From NCBI GenBank assembly GCA_018432315.1, contig JAHDLB010000023.1, positions 62,001 through 126,000 on the forward strand: a stretch of 64,000 nucleotides of DNA. The letters run 5' to 3'. The position numbers were made by a program, and so were the translations under genes. The number at the start of each line of letters is the position of its first letter. The first letter of the stretch is position 1. Positions 38,720-47,982 of this stretch are shown piece after piece. The DNA is from Anaerolineae bacterium (GTDB lineage Bacteria > Chloroflexota > Anaerolineae > Aggregatilineales > Aggregatilineaceae). The notes under the pieces were generated by a model. It had not been told where the DNA came from, did no database searches, and saw only the letters and a list, made by a program, of their open reading frames with translations.

Positions 38720-39742
38720 ATGAAACAAGCGGTGATGGTTGAGCCGGGAAAAATCGAGTTTCGACAGGTTGAGCGTCCGGTGCCGGGCCCAACCGAAGTG
38801 ATCATGCAAACCAGGCGCATCGGAGTTTGCGGCTCGGACATTCACGTATACCACGGGCTGCACCCGTACACGGGCTATCCGGTCGTCCAGGGGCATGAGC
38901 TGGGCGGCATCGTGGCCGAGGTAGGCAGTGAGGTCGAGGGGCTCGCCGTGGGCGACCTCATCACGATCATGCCCCAGGTCACGTGTGGCGAATGCTATCC
39001 CTGCCGGCATGGGCAGTACCACATCTGTGAATCGCTCAAGGTCATGGGCTTCCAGACCGGGGGCGCCGCGCAGGAATTTTTCGCCGTGCCGGCCACGGCT
39101 GTGATCAAACTGCCCGCGTCGATTTCCCTCGATCAGGCGGCGATGATCGAGCCCATCTCGGTTGCGGTCCACGCGCTGGCGAGAGGCGGCCCGGTAGAAG
39201 GGCGGAACGTGGTCGTGCTAGGGGCCGGCACCATCGGCAACCTCACCGCCCAGGTCGCCAAAGCATCCGGAGCGAAAGCGGTCATGATCACGGACCTGAG
39301 CGAGTACAAGCTCCAGAAGGCCACAGAGTGCGGCATCGACTTTGCGATCAACACGGCCAACCAGGATCTCGAGCAGGCGATTCTGCACCACTTCGGCCCC
39401 GATCGCGCCGACCTCATCCTGGAGTGTGTGGGGGTGGAGGCGACGGTGACTCAAGCGATCGCGTCCGCGCGGAAGGGAAGCACGATCGTCATTGTGGGCG
39501 TCTTCGGCGCGAAACCCCAGGTGGACCTTGGACTGGTCCAGGATCGCGAGTTGAGTCTGGTCGGATCGCTGATGTACCAGAAGGCAGATTATGAGCGGGC
39601 CGTGGATCTGGTCGAGGCGGGCAAGATGCACCTCGACGAGCTGGTAACACACCGCTTCGACTTCGACGATTACCTGGACGCCTATCACACGATCGAGCAG
39701 TCTGGCGGCCACTACATGAAGGTCATGATCGATCTCGAGTGA
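38720..39742 (+). CDS. Zinc-dependent alcohol dehydrogenase (sorbitol/threonine DH-like)
   Basis: This 340-residue medium-chain dehydrogenase has the catalytic zinc motif VCGSDIHVYHG and GHELGG, a structural zinc site TCGECYPCRHGQYHIC with four Cys, and the NAD motif VLGAGTIGNLTAQVA. The sequence fits the sorbitol/polyol or L-threonine 3-dehydrogenase branch. RBS GTGAGGAG precedes the ATG. It is the last gene of the LacI operon, followed by a strong hairpin shared with the convergent GH2 gene. Confidence 0.92.
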   Translation: MKQAVMVEPGKIEFRQVERPVPGPTEVIMQTRRIGVCGSDIHVYHGLHPYTGYPVVQGHELGGIVAEVGSEVEGLAVGDLITIMPQVTCGECYPCRHGQYHICESLKVMGFQTGGAAQEFFAVPATAVIKLPASISLDQAAMIEPISVAVHALARGGPVEGRNVVVLGAGTIGNLTAQVAKASGAKAVMITDLSEYKLQKATECGIDFAINTANQDLEQAILHHFGPDRADLILECVGVEATVTQAIASARKGSTIVIVGVFGAKPQVDLGLVQDRELSLVGSLMYQKADYERAVDLVEAGKMHLDELVTHRFDFDDYLDAYHTIEQSGGHYMKVMIDLE

Positions 39743-39906
39743 CGGCGGCAGGGCGATCTTCGGCAGTGGGATCCGCTCCTGGGTGCGCGAATTCGATCAT
39801 GCTGTTCAAGGGATAGAGTTGATCGGTCCCCCGTACAACAAGACAGGAGTCTGCAATACTCAACGTCAAAAAGGGGACGATCAGATGAGCCGACGAATAC
39901 TCAGGT

Positions 39907-39939
39907 TCAGACACGCCGCTTTTTGGTGGGCGTGTCTGA
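39907..39939. terminator. Bidirectional hairpin overlapping the GH2 stop
   Basis: TCAGACACGCC at 39907-39917 and GGCGTGTCTGA at 39929-39939 form a perfect 11-pair stem, extended by outer CAGG/CCTG. The stop codon and last codons of the minus-strand GH2 gene lie inside it. The interval 39743-39906 holds no gene. Confidence 0.75.
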
Positions 39940-42723
39940 GCCTGGGCACACGTGTTGGCGATGGGGGGATCCTGGCGCCGAACAGGCTAACGCAATCGAC
40001 CCATCGAGAAGCGTTGTGGCGATAGGATCGACGCCTGGGGCTCCGTGAAGCAGCCGAAAAGTGGTTAGCACTGACGTCCCTTTACCATAATGACGTTGTG
40101 CAAGCACAGCCACATTTTTGTGTACCCACCCAAGAAACATGCCGGCGTGTACGTGCGCTTCAAAGTCCTGCCGGCCAAATCCACTCAACACGTACTCGGG
40201 TGTGACGTCCTCGAACGCAAAGTCGATCAACGGCCCGCCGGGCAGATTCTGAAAAACCCCACCGCGACGGAGCCACGTAAACGACGACACCCAGTCGCCC
40301 GCCCAATAGGTTCCCTGGCGGAGGATCTGCCGCGCGTATGGAAAGCATGGTTCAATCACCTGCTGTCCGGGCGCGCAGGCAGGAATGCTGTCGGGTTGGT
40401 CGGCGAGCAGCACCAGGCGTCCCCCCTCGCGCACGTAGGCTGTGAGCGCATCGTCGAGCTGGCGTGCCAGGGCGAGGTCCGCTTTCTCGAGCGCAGACGT
40501 CGTGACATATCCCAGGGCCTCACAGTATTCCCGCAGCTCGTTGTTCGGCGTCCACAGCGAAACGTCAGGCAGGGCTGATTGCTGCCGTGCGGGAACGACG
40601 GTCAGTGTCAGATGGTTCGTCGCCAAAGTGCTGTTCGGCCTGGAAACCAGCTTGACGGTGAGCCTGATGCGTTGGCCGGTTTCGACCGGCGGCGCATCAA
40701 AGGCGATATCGTCCAGTGCGATGACGTCGCCGGGGGCCAGGGTGGGCACCGGTACAGCACCGCCGATGTCGTGATCGTCGATTTGCCACTGAAGCACTGC
40801 GCTTTCGACTGGTTCGTTACCCCCATGTGCAATCTGCAATCCAATGCGCGCCGTCTCGCCGCTCCAATATGCCGCCCGTCTCGCCGTTGGAAGTACAACG
40901 GTATCTGCGTTCAGCGAAGCCAGCGCATCGAAAAAGACCTTCGGATGTCGCGCCATATCGAGCAGGCCGTTCGCTTCCCAGTGGACGTCGGTGAGTTCGG
41001 TGATCACGTAACCGGCAAGCTGTGGGCGGCATCGCATCGATTCGATCTCAACCTTCAGTGCTTGATATTGCTGCCACTGAGTCGCGTCTACCAGCGCTTC
41101 CCAATCGCCAAACACGCGACCCAGGTGCCAGTCGGCAAACCGGCCCTGCACACCGTGCGGATAGGCAATCCCATCTCCCCAGTCCATTCCCGTCTCGCAC
41201 CACCAGGGTTCGCGCCCGTCGCGGTCGGCGAGAAGGTTGAGATCGGGCAATCCCCAGTTGCCAAACTCCGAGACAATCAGTGGCTCGTCTCCTGATCGCA
41301 CCGCATCGCCATAGGGGCTGAATGTCCAATCAGCACGATGAGCGAATTGCCCGATAGTCTCGTCCCAGTCGCGGCGATGCTCGGGCATGGCGCGATAAAA
41401 GTGATAGTCCTCGATATCCGTCTGGATATGGAAGTTCGGCCAGCAAGCCGAATTGTCGATCACCAGCCGCAGCGGATCACGGTCCTTAAGCCAGTGGTAC
41501 ATGCCCTGCAGCCACTGCCGGTGTGACGCATCATAAACCAGGTCCGTCCCCCAGTCCTCGTTGACGATCGTCCAGATGATGATCGACGGGTGGTTGAAGT
41601 CGCGCGTTACGGCGCCTTCAAGCGTTTCTTGCAGCCGCGCCTGTGCAGCGGGCGTTGATCGCCCGGTGTTCGGGATATCGAGCCAGACCAGCATGCCTGC
41701 CCGGTCGGCTGTCGCCAAATAGCGGGGGTCGGGGATCTTGATGTGGCAGCGGACGCAGTTCAGCCCCATCGCCTTCGCTTTGCGGAACTGGTCCTCTAAC
41801 AGTTCTTCTGATGGAGGTGTACAAATGGTGTCGAGATAATAGTCCTGGTCCAGCACCCCTCGCAAATACAACAGGCTGCCGTTCAGGTAGAGTTTTCCGT
41901 TGCGGGTTTCGATCGTGCGAAAGCCAAAAGTCTCTTCGATCTCGTCACAAACCCCCTGTTCGCAAACCAGCGCCGCGTGATAGCGATAGAGGTGCGGCGT
42001 CTCCGGCGACCAGGGGCGCGGATCGGGCACTACCTGAGTCGGTTCCAGATGCCGCGTGCCGGGCGGCACCGGATGCTCATCCTCGAGCACGGTCGTCCCG
42101 TCGGGGGTTTGAACCCGGACGCGCAGCGTCCCTGGGTGGCCCTCGTTAGGCGTGGACAAAGCGATGCGCGCGCGCAGTTCGCCGGTTTCGAGAAGCGGGG
42201 TGAGCGTGATCCGGTCGATGTGTCCTGGCGACCGGGCTTCGATCCATACACTCTGCCAGATGCCGCCCAGCACGCCGTACCAGCTCTGTTTGCCATGCGG
42301 GATCTCGGAAAATGGGAAGTCGGGAAAGCGTTCCGCGTTGTCCGACGGGGCACTGACACGGACCCTTAAATCGTTCGTCTCGCCGTAGCGAAGAAACTCG
42401 CTCGCGTCCAGCTCGAAGGGCAAATAGCCGCCTTCGTGCGTGCCGGCGGGCTGCCCGTTGATCCAGATTTCAGCGCGGTAGTTGACCGCTCCGAAGTGCA
42501 GGACGACCGCTCGGTCTGTCCAGGAATCAGGCACCGGGAATGACCGGCGATACCATCCCGTGCCGGCAGCCTCGCGTAGGTCGTCGAACTGGGCCTGCCA
42601 CGGGCCGGGCACCTGGATCGTTCGCCACGCCGTGATGTGGTTCGTGGCTGCATAGTCCACATCGCCATCGCGATCGAAGTAGAACTCCCATGCGCCATCA
42701 AGCGGCATGCGTTCTCGTGCCAT
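39907..42723 (-). CDS. Glycoside hydrolase family 2 (beta-galactosidase/glucuronidase-like)
   Basis: This 938-residue enzyme has an N-terminal jelly roll (about 1-170: MPLDGAWEFYFD, WYRRSFPVP, LHFGAVNYRAEIWINGQ), an Ig-like domain, a TIM barrel (about 270-600) and a long C-terminal extension. The acid/base Glu is in IIIWTIVNEDWG; the nucleophile Glu is probably in LIVSEFGNWG. No signal peptide is seen, so it acts inside the cell on imported oligosaccharides. ATG 42723 with AGGAGG upstream was chosen over an upstream frame extension. It ends the operon started by the permease at 46258. The substrate linkage cannot be read. Confidence 0.9.
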   Translation of the reverse strand: MARERMPLDGAWEFYFDRDGDVDYAATNHITAWRTIQVPGPWQAQFDDLREAAGTGWYRRSFPVPDSWTDRAVVLHFGAVNYRAEIWINGQPAGTHEGGYLPFELDASEFLRYGETNDLRVRVSAPSDNAERFPDFPFSEIPHGKQSWYGVLGGIWQSVWIEARSPGHIDRITLTPLLETGELRARIALSTPNEGHPGTLRVRVQTPDGTTVLEDEHPVPPGTRHLEPTQVVPDPRPWSPETPHLYRYHAALVCEQGVCDEIEETFGFRTIETRNGKLYLNGSLLYLRGVLDQDYYLDTICTPPSEELLEDQFRKAKAMGLNCVRCHIKIPDPRYLATADRAGMLVWLDIPNTGRSTPAAQARLQETLEGAVTRDFNHPSIIIWTIVNEDWGTDLVYDASHRQWLQGMYHWLKDRDPLRLVIDNSACWPNFHIQTDIEDYHFYRAMPEHRRDWDETIGQFAHRADWTFSPYGDAVRSGDEPLIVSEFGNWGLPDLNLLADRDGREPWWCETGMDWGDGIAYPHGVQGRFADWHLGRVFGDWEALVDATQWQQYQALKVEIESMRCRPQLAGYVITELTDVHWEANGLLDMARHPKVFFDALASLNADTVVLPTARRAAYWSGETARIGLQIAHGGNEPVESAVLQWQIDDHDIGGAVPVPTLAPGDVIALDDIAFDAPPVETGQRIRLTVKLVSRPNSTLATNHLTLTVVPARQQSALPDVSLWTPNNELREYCEALGYVTTSALEKADLALARQLDDALTAYVREGGRLVLLADQPDSIPACAPGQQVIEPCFPYARQILRQGTYWAGDWVSSFTWLRRGGVFQNLPGGPLIDFAFEDVTPEYVLSGFGRQDFEAHVHAGMFLGWVHKNVAVLAQRHYGKGTSVLTTFRLLHGAPGVDPIATTLLDGSIALACSAPGSPHRQHVCPGSDTPTKKRRV

Positions 42724-42797
42724 AAACCGTGTGCCTCCTGCGTAAAAAGATAGCCCCAGCGCGATACCGGGGCTATCAACTGGTACCTGCGAAAGAC

Positions 42798-44147
42798 TTA
42801 CCGGCGACGCCCGCCGAGCAGTTCGTTGACCCGGTAATCGATGTCCGCCAGCACAGATTCCGCATCCTTGCCGGTCAGCCATGACGCCTGGAGCTCTTCG
42901 GCGATGACGTCCATGTTCCCCCGCTGGTTCGGAGCAGGGGGCACAGCGCGCGCGATGGATGCCGTCTCGACGTATTCGGACCGGTGCGGCAGGGCTTCAT
43001 ATTCCGCACTTGCCAGCACGGACGTCCGGATGGGCATGTGTCCCGTTCGCGCCCACTGCAGGTTGTTGTCGTAGAGGAATTTCAGGAACTGCAGGGCGGC
43101 TTCCTGCTTGGCAGGATCGGGATCGGGCTGGACTGGCATGACCCACATGTGCGAATCCGACCAGGTCGCCGGCACGTCGTAGAGAGTCGGGAAATCGCGG
43201 ACGACATAGCTCATCAGCGGTGTGTCAGGATTCGCCGCCTGTGCGTTGTAGGAGTCCACAACCCACGTCCCGTTGATCATAACCGCCGCTTCGCCAGCCA
43301 GGAAGTCCTGTTCGGAAACGGAGTAGTCCGCATCCTTGGCGGCGTGGTTATTCTCGTAAATCCACAGCAGCAGATCGAGCGCTTCGCGTCCGGCGTCCGT
43401 GTCGAACATGGCCTGAGTGCCCTCTTCGTCGAACACGTCGCTGCCTTGCTGCCACACGATCGTCTCGAAGAAGCGGACGACCATGGGATCATCGACGCCG
43501 GCCATGCTGAAATACCGCTTGCCGGTCGTTTCCTTGACCAGTTGGGCGTGCTCTTCGAGTTCTGCACGGCTGGTGGGCAGGATCGGCTCGCCGTTATCGT
43601 CGACCAGCCCGGCTTCGGCCATCAGGTCGACATTGACGTGCCACAGCAGCGCGTGCACGTCCCACGGCATAGCATACACCGTGCCGTCATAGGATGCGGC
43701 GTCGAGCGCGTTTGGCGTGAAGTCGTTCACATCGATGCCAAACTGCTCGAAGCCCTCGTCAAGCGCCATGACGAGATCGCGCGAGGCGTAGTCGAACAGC
43801 GACAGGCGATGCAGCACGGCGATGTCGGGCGGGTTGCCGCCGGCAAAGGTGCTCGACAACTGATCGTAGTAGGTGAACCAGTCGATGTTCTGCGTCTCGA
43901 CGGTAATCCCAAATTCGTTTTCGGCATTGAAGTTGTTCGTCAACACCTGGATGATCCCACATTCACCGGTGGCCTGCGCCAGGTCGGTGACGCCGGCATA
44001 CTCATCGGAGCAGCCGCCAAAGAACCGGTAGAACGTGATTGTCGTGCCCTCTTGCGCCTGCGCGGTGCTCAGCGCGGGCAGGGCGCTGGCCGCCATGGCG
44101 ACCAGCAAGGTGAACACCAGAAATGCTTTCCAATTGGGCTTTTTCAT
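42798..44147 (-). CDS. Carbohydrate ABC transporter substrate-binding protein
   Basis: This 449-residue MalE-type binding protein has a signal peptide (1-31, ending AQAQ), the binding-lobe motifs NPPDIAVLHRLSLFDYA and YAMPWDVHALLWHVNVDLM, and a late GEAAVMINGTWVVDSY. RBS GGGAGAA precedes ATG 44147. It lies after the two permeases and before GH2, the reverse of the usual binding-protein-first order, so it may be transcribed partly from its own upstream gap (44148-44278), in which I see no clear promoter. Confidence 0.92.
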   Translation of the reverse strand: MKKPNWKAFLVFTLLVAMAASALPALSTAQAQEGTTITFYRFFGGCSDEYAGVTDLAQATGECGIIQVLTNNFNAENEFGITVETQNIDWFTYYDQLSSTFAGGNPPDIAVLHRLSLFDYASRDLVMALDEGFEQFGIDVNDFTPNALDAASYDGTVYAMPWDVHALLWHVNVDLMAEAGLVDDNGEPILPTSRAELEEHAQLVKETTGKRYFSMAGVDDPMVVRFFETIVWQQGSDVFDEEGTQAMFDTDAGREALDLLLWIYENNHAAKDADYSVSEQDFLAGEAAVMINGTWVVDSYNAQAANPDTPLMSYVVRDFPTLYDVPATWSDSHMWVMPVQPDPDPAKQEAALQFLKFLYDNNLQWARTGHMPIRTSVLASAEYEALPHRSEYVETASIARAVPPAPNQRGNMDVIAEELQASWLTGKDAESVLADIDYRVNELLGGRRR

Positions 44148-44278
44148 TTGCGTTTTCTCCCATAAGGTTCTGATCGGTCGATCGTTACGAGTGTGAAACA
44201 ACCATGTCGTATCGGAATGTTTCTTCGTTGCCTCCCTTCGAGCTATCTTTCCCGCAGCGTGATGCAGACTATCCTTTG

Positions 44279-45130
44279 CTAGAAACGCCCGCCCATGCGG
44301 ACGCCTTGAATGATGTAACGCTGGAAGACAATGAAGACGATCAATATGGGCGCGCTGGCCGTGACGGCTGATGCCATGAGGAAGCCCAGGCCCTCCGTTT
44401 GGGCAAACGTGCCCTGTAGACTGCCCAACCCGACCGTCAGGGTATACATGTCCGTTCGTGTGGCGGACACCAGGGGCCACAGGTAGTCATTCCAGGTCAG
44501 CACGAACGTGAACAGCCCCAGCGTGGTCAGCGCTGGAATCGAGAGCGGCATCATGATGCGCGCATACACGATGAGCCGGTTCGCGCCATCCAACTTGGAA
44601 GCTTCTTCGATGTCCTGCGGAATGGCCTGAAAGAACTGCGCCATCAGGAAGACGCCCAGCGGAAAGGCCAGGCGCGGCAGAACGAGGGCTTGATAGGTGT
44701 TGTGCATTTCCCACGCCGAAAACATGGTGTGCAGGGGAATGAACACCGCCTGCTCGGGGACCATCATCCCCGACAGCACGAAGATATACATCAGCTTCTT
44801 GCCCTTGAACGGAATCCGGGCGAACGCGTAGCCCGCCAGTGACGCCAGCACCAGAGTCAGGATGGTCGTGCTGGCCGAAACCACCATGCTGTTGGCAAAC
44901 CAGCGTGGCACGTCCGATACATTCAGGATGTCCTTGTAGTTTTCGAGCGTGAACGGGTCGGGGATCAGTCCCCTGGTCGATACTTGCAGCACACTATTCG
45001 GCTTGAGCGACATGGCGATCACCCAGACGATAGGCGCGATCCATACGATGCTCACGACAGTCAGCAAACCGAGTAAAGACCAGGTGCCGAATCGTCTCCG
45101 CAAACTGCCGGGAATCACCTGAGCCAACAT
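44279..45130 (-). CDS. Carbohydrate ABC transporter permease, MalG type
   Basis: This 283-residue protein has six membrane helices, a typical WIAPIVWVIAMSLKPNSVL start, the EAA loop PQDIEEASKLDGANRLIVYARIMMP and the family-specific C-terminus FQRYIIQGVRMGGRF. It directly abuts the preceding permease gene. It forms the second half of the importer translocation channel. Confidence 0.93.
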   Translation of the reverse strand: MLAQVIPGSLRRRFGTWSLLGLLTVVSIVWIAPIVWVIAMSLKPNSVLQVSTRGLIPDPFTLENYKDILNVSDVPRWFANSMVVSASTTILTLVLASLAGYAFARIPFKGKKLMYIFVLSGMMVPEQAVFIPLHTMFSAWEMHNTYQALVLPRLAFPLGVFLMAQFFQAIPQDIEEASKLDGANRLIVYARIMMPLSIPALTTLGLFTFVLTWNDYLWPLVSATRTDMYTLTVGLGSLQGTFAQTEGLGFLMASAVTASAPILIVFIVFQRYIIQGVRMGGRF

Positions 45131-46258
45131 CTATGCTTCCTCCTCTTGTGTGAGCCAAATCTGTACGATTGACGTTCCCAGCATGAAGAGGAACAGGATC
45201 ATGGACATGGCGGACGCATAGCCCAACATCCAGTCTCGAAAGCCCGTCTGATATATCTCCAGGACCAGGACGCGTGTCGAGCCTGCGGGCCCGCCGCGCG
45301 TCATCAGGTACACCTGCCCGAATATCTGGAACGAAAACATCACCTGGAGGACGACCACAGCCACCGTGGTCCGTTTCAACAGAGGAAGCGTCACGCGGAA
45401 GAAATTCACCAGCGGCCCGGCGCCGTCCAGCTTCGCCGCTTCGTACACCTCTGAAGGGATGTCTTGCAGCCCGGCCAGAAACAGGATCATGTTGAAGCCC
45501 ACCGTCCACCACAGCGTCGTGATCACGATGGCGGGCATCGCCAGATCCTTGTCCGTCAGCCAGGCGATGGGTTCCGCTCCAAAGATCTCGAGAAAGTGCG
45601 CCAGAATGCCTTGCCGGGGGCTCAGCACCATCACCCAGATGAGCGTGACGACGGAAACCGAGAAGATGTAGGAAGAGAAGAAGATGGTGCGGAACAGCCC
45701 CATGATCGGCCAGGGACGGTTGAGCGCCACGGCCAGCAAGAGCCCCACGATCACAATCGATGGCGTCGAGAGGACGACGAAATAGAGGGTGTTCTTGGCC
45801 GCTTCACGGAACAGCTCGTCTCCCCAACGTGCGGCGCCATCTTGTGGGTGGAGGCCCAGAATGCCGGCGAAAATCGCCACGGCGCTGACGAACAAGACAA
45901 CCGCTGCGATCCGTCCGATCCGGTCGCGCCGAACGAGCCACCAGAGCACCACGGCAGTAAGCGCAAGGCCCGCAACACGCAGGATCAACTGATAGGGGAT
46001 ATCCCACTGTAGATTGTTCCATAGAAGAGAGCGGTAGTTTTCCAGGCCAACGTACTCGCGGTGCGTGCCAACGAGCTCCCATTCGTGCAGGCTGATATAC
46101 AGGCCGCGAAACAGGGGATAAATCCGAAACAGGAAATAGACAACCACAAACGGCAGCAGAAAAAGATAGCCCGCGATAGTATCGGCGAACCGTTCTTGGA
46201 CTGATTTCAAGGAAGAAGGTGGCGCGGCGGCGATTGAGGCGGGTTGAACATTGTCCAT
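45131..46258 (-). CDS. Carbohydrate ABC transporter permease, MalF type, with extra membrane region
   Basis: This 375-residue protein is longer than usual (about 290-310) because of an insert around residues 85-150 that adds two hydrophobic segments (LALTAVVLWWLV and IAAVVLFVSAVAIFAGILGL). Similar long MalF forms with extra helices are known. The EAA loop is PSEVYEAAKLDGAGPLVNFFRVTLPLL. It is the first gene of the operon, with AAGGAGCGG before the ATG and a good promoter at 46306-46334. Confidence 0.92.
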   Translation of the reverse strand: MDNVQPASIAAAPPSSLKSVQERFADTIAGYLFLLPFVVVYFLFRIYPLFRGLYISLHEWELVGTHREYVGLENYRSLLWNNLQWDIPYQLILRVAGLALTAVVLWWLVRRDRIGRIAAVVLFVSAVAIFAGILGLHPQDGAARWGDELFREAAKNTLYFVVLSTPSIVIVGLLLAVALNRPWPIMGLFRTIFFSSYIFSVSVVTLIWVMVLSPRQGILAHFLEIFGAEPIAWLTDKDLAMPAIVITTLWWTVGFNMILFLAGLQDIPSEVYEAAKLDGAGPLVNFFRVTLPLLKRTTVAVVVLQVMFSFQIFGQVYLMTRGGPAGSTRVLVLEIYQTGFRDWMLGYASAMSMILFLFMLGTSIVQIWLTQEEEA

Positions 46259-46284
46259 ATTCTCCGCTCCTTGTGTTTCATAAA

Positions 46285-46334
46285 AATATGCTACTTTTCA
46301 TATTCAGCGTATAAGAAAATATCCCGAATGTCAA
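46285..46334 (-). promoter_or_regulatory. Promoter with inverted repeat for the GH2 operon
   Basis: On the minus strand TTGACA (46329-46334) and TACGCT (46306-46311) lie 17 bases apart. Just downstream, AATATG and CATATT at 46285-46304 form an inverted repeat with an eight-base spacer, covering the likely start site. The regulator encoded divergently at 46468 is the likely binder. Confidence 0.6.
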
Positions 46335-46385
46335 TATATGGAAGAGAGTTTCATCGACATTTCGGCGTAAATCACTGGAGTGGAC

Positions 46386-46443
46386 TTGACTATTTCACAT
46401 ATCCCCTATAAAATATCGATTGAGTGCTTCATGTTATCATGAA
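46386..46443 (+). promoter_or_regulatory. Promoter and palindrome of the divergent regulator gene
   Basis: TTGACT at 46386-46391 and TAAAAT at 46409-46414 are 17 bases apart. A perfect palindrome, TTCATG and CATGAA around TTAT (46428-46443), sits downstream of the -10 and suggests self-control. Confidence 0.6.
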
Positions 46444-46467
46444 ATAAATGGTGAGCGAGGAAGCAGC

Positions 46468-47409
46468 ATGGTCGATTCTCTAACTTCGAAAGGTCCCATT
46501 CTAAGTATCGATGTGCATTCACCCGAAACACAGCAAGTGCTCAAAGCTTTAGCCTCCGACACTCGCGTTCGCATTCTGGACCTGCTGAGTGATCAACTGC
46601 TCAACGTGAGCGAGATCGCCGAGGCCCTGGACATCCCCCTTTCGACGGCCAATTTGCACATCAAAGGTCTGGAAGAAGCCGGGCTGTTGTTGACTGAGCT
46701 CAAACCTGCCTCGCGGGGACTTCAAAAAGTATGTGCGCGAGCGTATGAGATGGTTGTCATTCAACTTCCGCGCAGCCACTCACGCCATCAAAATACTGCC
46801 GAATTCACCATGCCTGTCGGGGCTTACGTCGACTGCAACGTCGCGCCGACCTGTGGTTTGGCAGGTGAATCAGGCATCATCGGCATGTTTGATGATCCCG
46901 CCTCATTCTATGAGGCCAGTCGAGTGAGTGCCCAGCTTCTGTGGTTCCATTACGGCTATGTGGAGTATCGATTTCCAAATCGACTGCCTTCCCAAACGGC
47001 ATTGGACAGCCTTAACCTCAGCCTGGAGGTCTGTTCTGAGGCTCCGCTGCATGATGACGATTGGCCATCTGATATCACGGTTTGGATCAATGGTGTCGAG
47101 CTGGGTACGTGGACCAGCCCGGCGGATTTTGGCGGGCAACGCGGGGTGTTGACACCGCCTTGGTGGGAAAGCTGGAATTCTCAGTACGGGCTGCTCAAAG
47201 TGTGGCAGGTCAATCACGATGGCAGTTACCTGGACGGTATGCGCCTGTCATCTGTCACATTGAAGGACTTGCAGATTTCGGAAAATGATTACATTGCCGT
47301 CCGGATTGGAGTCAAGCCCGACGCTACGCATGTCGGTGGGATCAACATTTTTGGAAGCCGGTTTGGAAACTATCCGCAAGATATCAAGTTGAGTTTTCGT
47401 TACCCTTGA
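46468..47409 (+). CDS. ArsR-like winged-helix regulator with C-terminal beta-sandwich domain
   Basis: This 313-residue protein has an ArsR-type winged helix at about 20-95 (QQVLKALASDTRVRILDLL, VSEIAEALDIPLSTANLHIK) joined to a C-terminal part of about 190 residues (120-313). That part is rich in Trp, Gly and aromatic residues, with stretches such as ITVWINGVELGTWTSPADFG and YIAVRIGVKPDA that look like a jelly-roll, carbohydrate-binding-like fold. A DNA-binding domain on a sugar-binding sandwich suggests direct sensing of an oligosaccharide. It faces the ABC-GH2 operon across a control region with two inverted repeats. RBS GAGGAAG precedes ATG 46468. Confidence 0.82.
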   Translation: MVDSLTSKGPILSIDVHSPETQQVLKALASDTRVRILDLLSDQLLNVSEIAEALDIPLSTANLHIKGLEEAGLLLTELKPASRGLQKVCARAYEMVVIQLPRSHSRHQNTAEFTMPVGAYVDCNVAPTCGLAGESGIIGMFDDPASFYEASRVSAQLLWFHYGYVEYRFPNRLPSQTALDSLNLSLEVCSEAPLHDDDWPSDITVWINGVELGTWTSPADFGGQRGVLTPPWWESWNSQYGLLKVWQVNHDGSYLDGMRLSSVTLKDLQISENDYIAVRIGVKPDATHVGGINIFGSRFGNYPQDIKLSFRYP

Positions 47410-47534
47410 CGATGGCGTATGTTATGCGAGCTTGCCCCTGGTAGTGGAGCAAACGGGTGTCCGTTATACTCCAGGAAAGGGAGCATGAGAGATGGTCAAA
47501 CAAAGCTGAAATAGACACGACTTAATCTGACAGG
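47410..47534. other. Short non-coding interval before the second MITE
   Basis: Between the regulator stop and the MITE lie 125 bases in which I see no gene or clear terminator. It probably marks the left side of the mobile-element debris. Confidence 0.4.
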
Positions 47535-47699
47535 TAGTGGTGAACAATGGACTGATAGCAGTTGCTCAACTGCCCCCCATCCCCTGGCCCTTTCCCCCAC
47601 GCCAGGCGGAGGGAAGGGGAAAAACCGCCTTCCCCACCTTGTGGGGGAAGGATTGAGGATGGGGGGACAAAACAGGCATCAGTCAAAACCTCGCCACTA
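47535..47699. mobile_element. MITE, copy 2
   Basis: This 165-bp element matches the copy at 20787-20949 almost base for base, including the outer TAGTGG/CCACTA ends and the inner TTGACTGAT-like/ATCAGTCAA pair (here GGACTGAT on the left). Two small length differences lie in the C- and G-runs. It abuts the tnpB fragment, which starts two bases later. Confidence 0.82.
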
Positions 47700-47701
47700 T
47701 C

Positions 47702-47947
47702 ATCTGGCACTTCGAGTACAAGGCACGGCTGGCAGGTGTGCCGGTGGTCGCGGTAGATCCCCGCAACACCTCGCGTACCTGCCCGACCTGCGGGCACATC
47801 GACCGATGCAATCGACCTGCTCAAGCCACGTTCTCCTGTGTGTCGTGCGGTTTCTCTGGACGGGCCGACCACATCGCGGCGATCAATATTGGTCGCCGGG
47901 GCGCTGTAAGCCGCCCAATCGTCTCGGATACGCCCCCTGTGGCGTAG
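47702..47947 (+). pseudogene. tnpB: tnpB remnant of an IS200/IS605-type element, C-terminus only
   Basis: The reading frame gives about 81 residues from IWHFEYKARLAGVPVVAVDP through the zinc ribbon CPTCG...CVSCG and ADHIAAINIGRRG, the conserved C-terminal end of TnpB (RNA-guided nuclease of IS605 elements). About 300 N-terminal residues, including the first catalytic Asp, are missing, so it is not functional. The break coincides with the MITE edge. The hairpin at 47962 is the remnant of the element's right end. It is convergent with the GH63-like gene. Confidence 0.85.
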
Positions 47948-47961
47948 CGCCAGGGACAAAG

Positions 47962-47982
47962 CCCCCGGCTTTAGCCGTGGGG
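47962..47982 (+). repeat. Right-end hairpin of the IS200/IS605-type element
   Basis: CCCC-CGGC pairs with GCCG-TGGGG around a TTTA loop (one bulge). Such a fold just after tnpB is the right-end/omega-RNA 3' structure. The bases GGTTGCTTAC follow, then apparently chromosomal sequence. It overlaps the last codons of the convergent GH63-like gene. Confidence 0.65.

Noticed and set aside
39783-40025. 80-codon plus-strand frame after the Zn-dehydrogenase
   Set aside because: It runs through the terminator hairpin and into the opposite GH2 gene.
47702-47947. Functional TnpB nuclease
   Set aside because: Only the last ~81 residues remain and the start coincides with the MITE edge.
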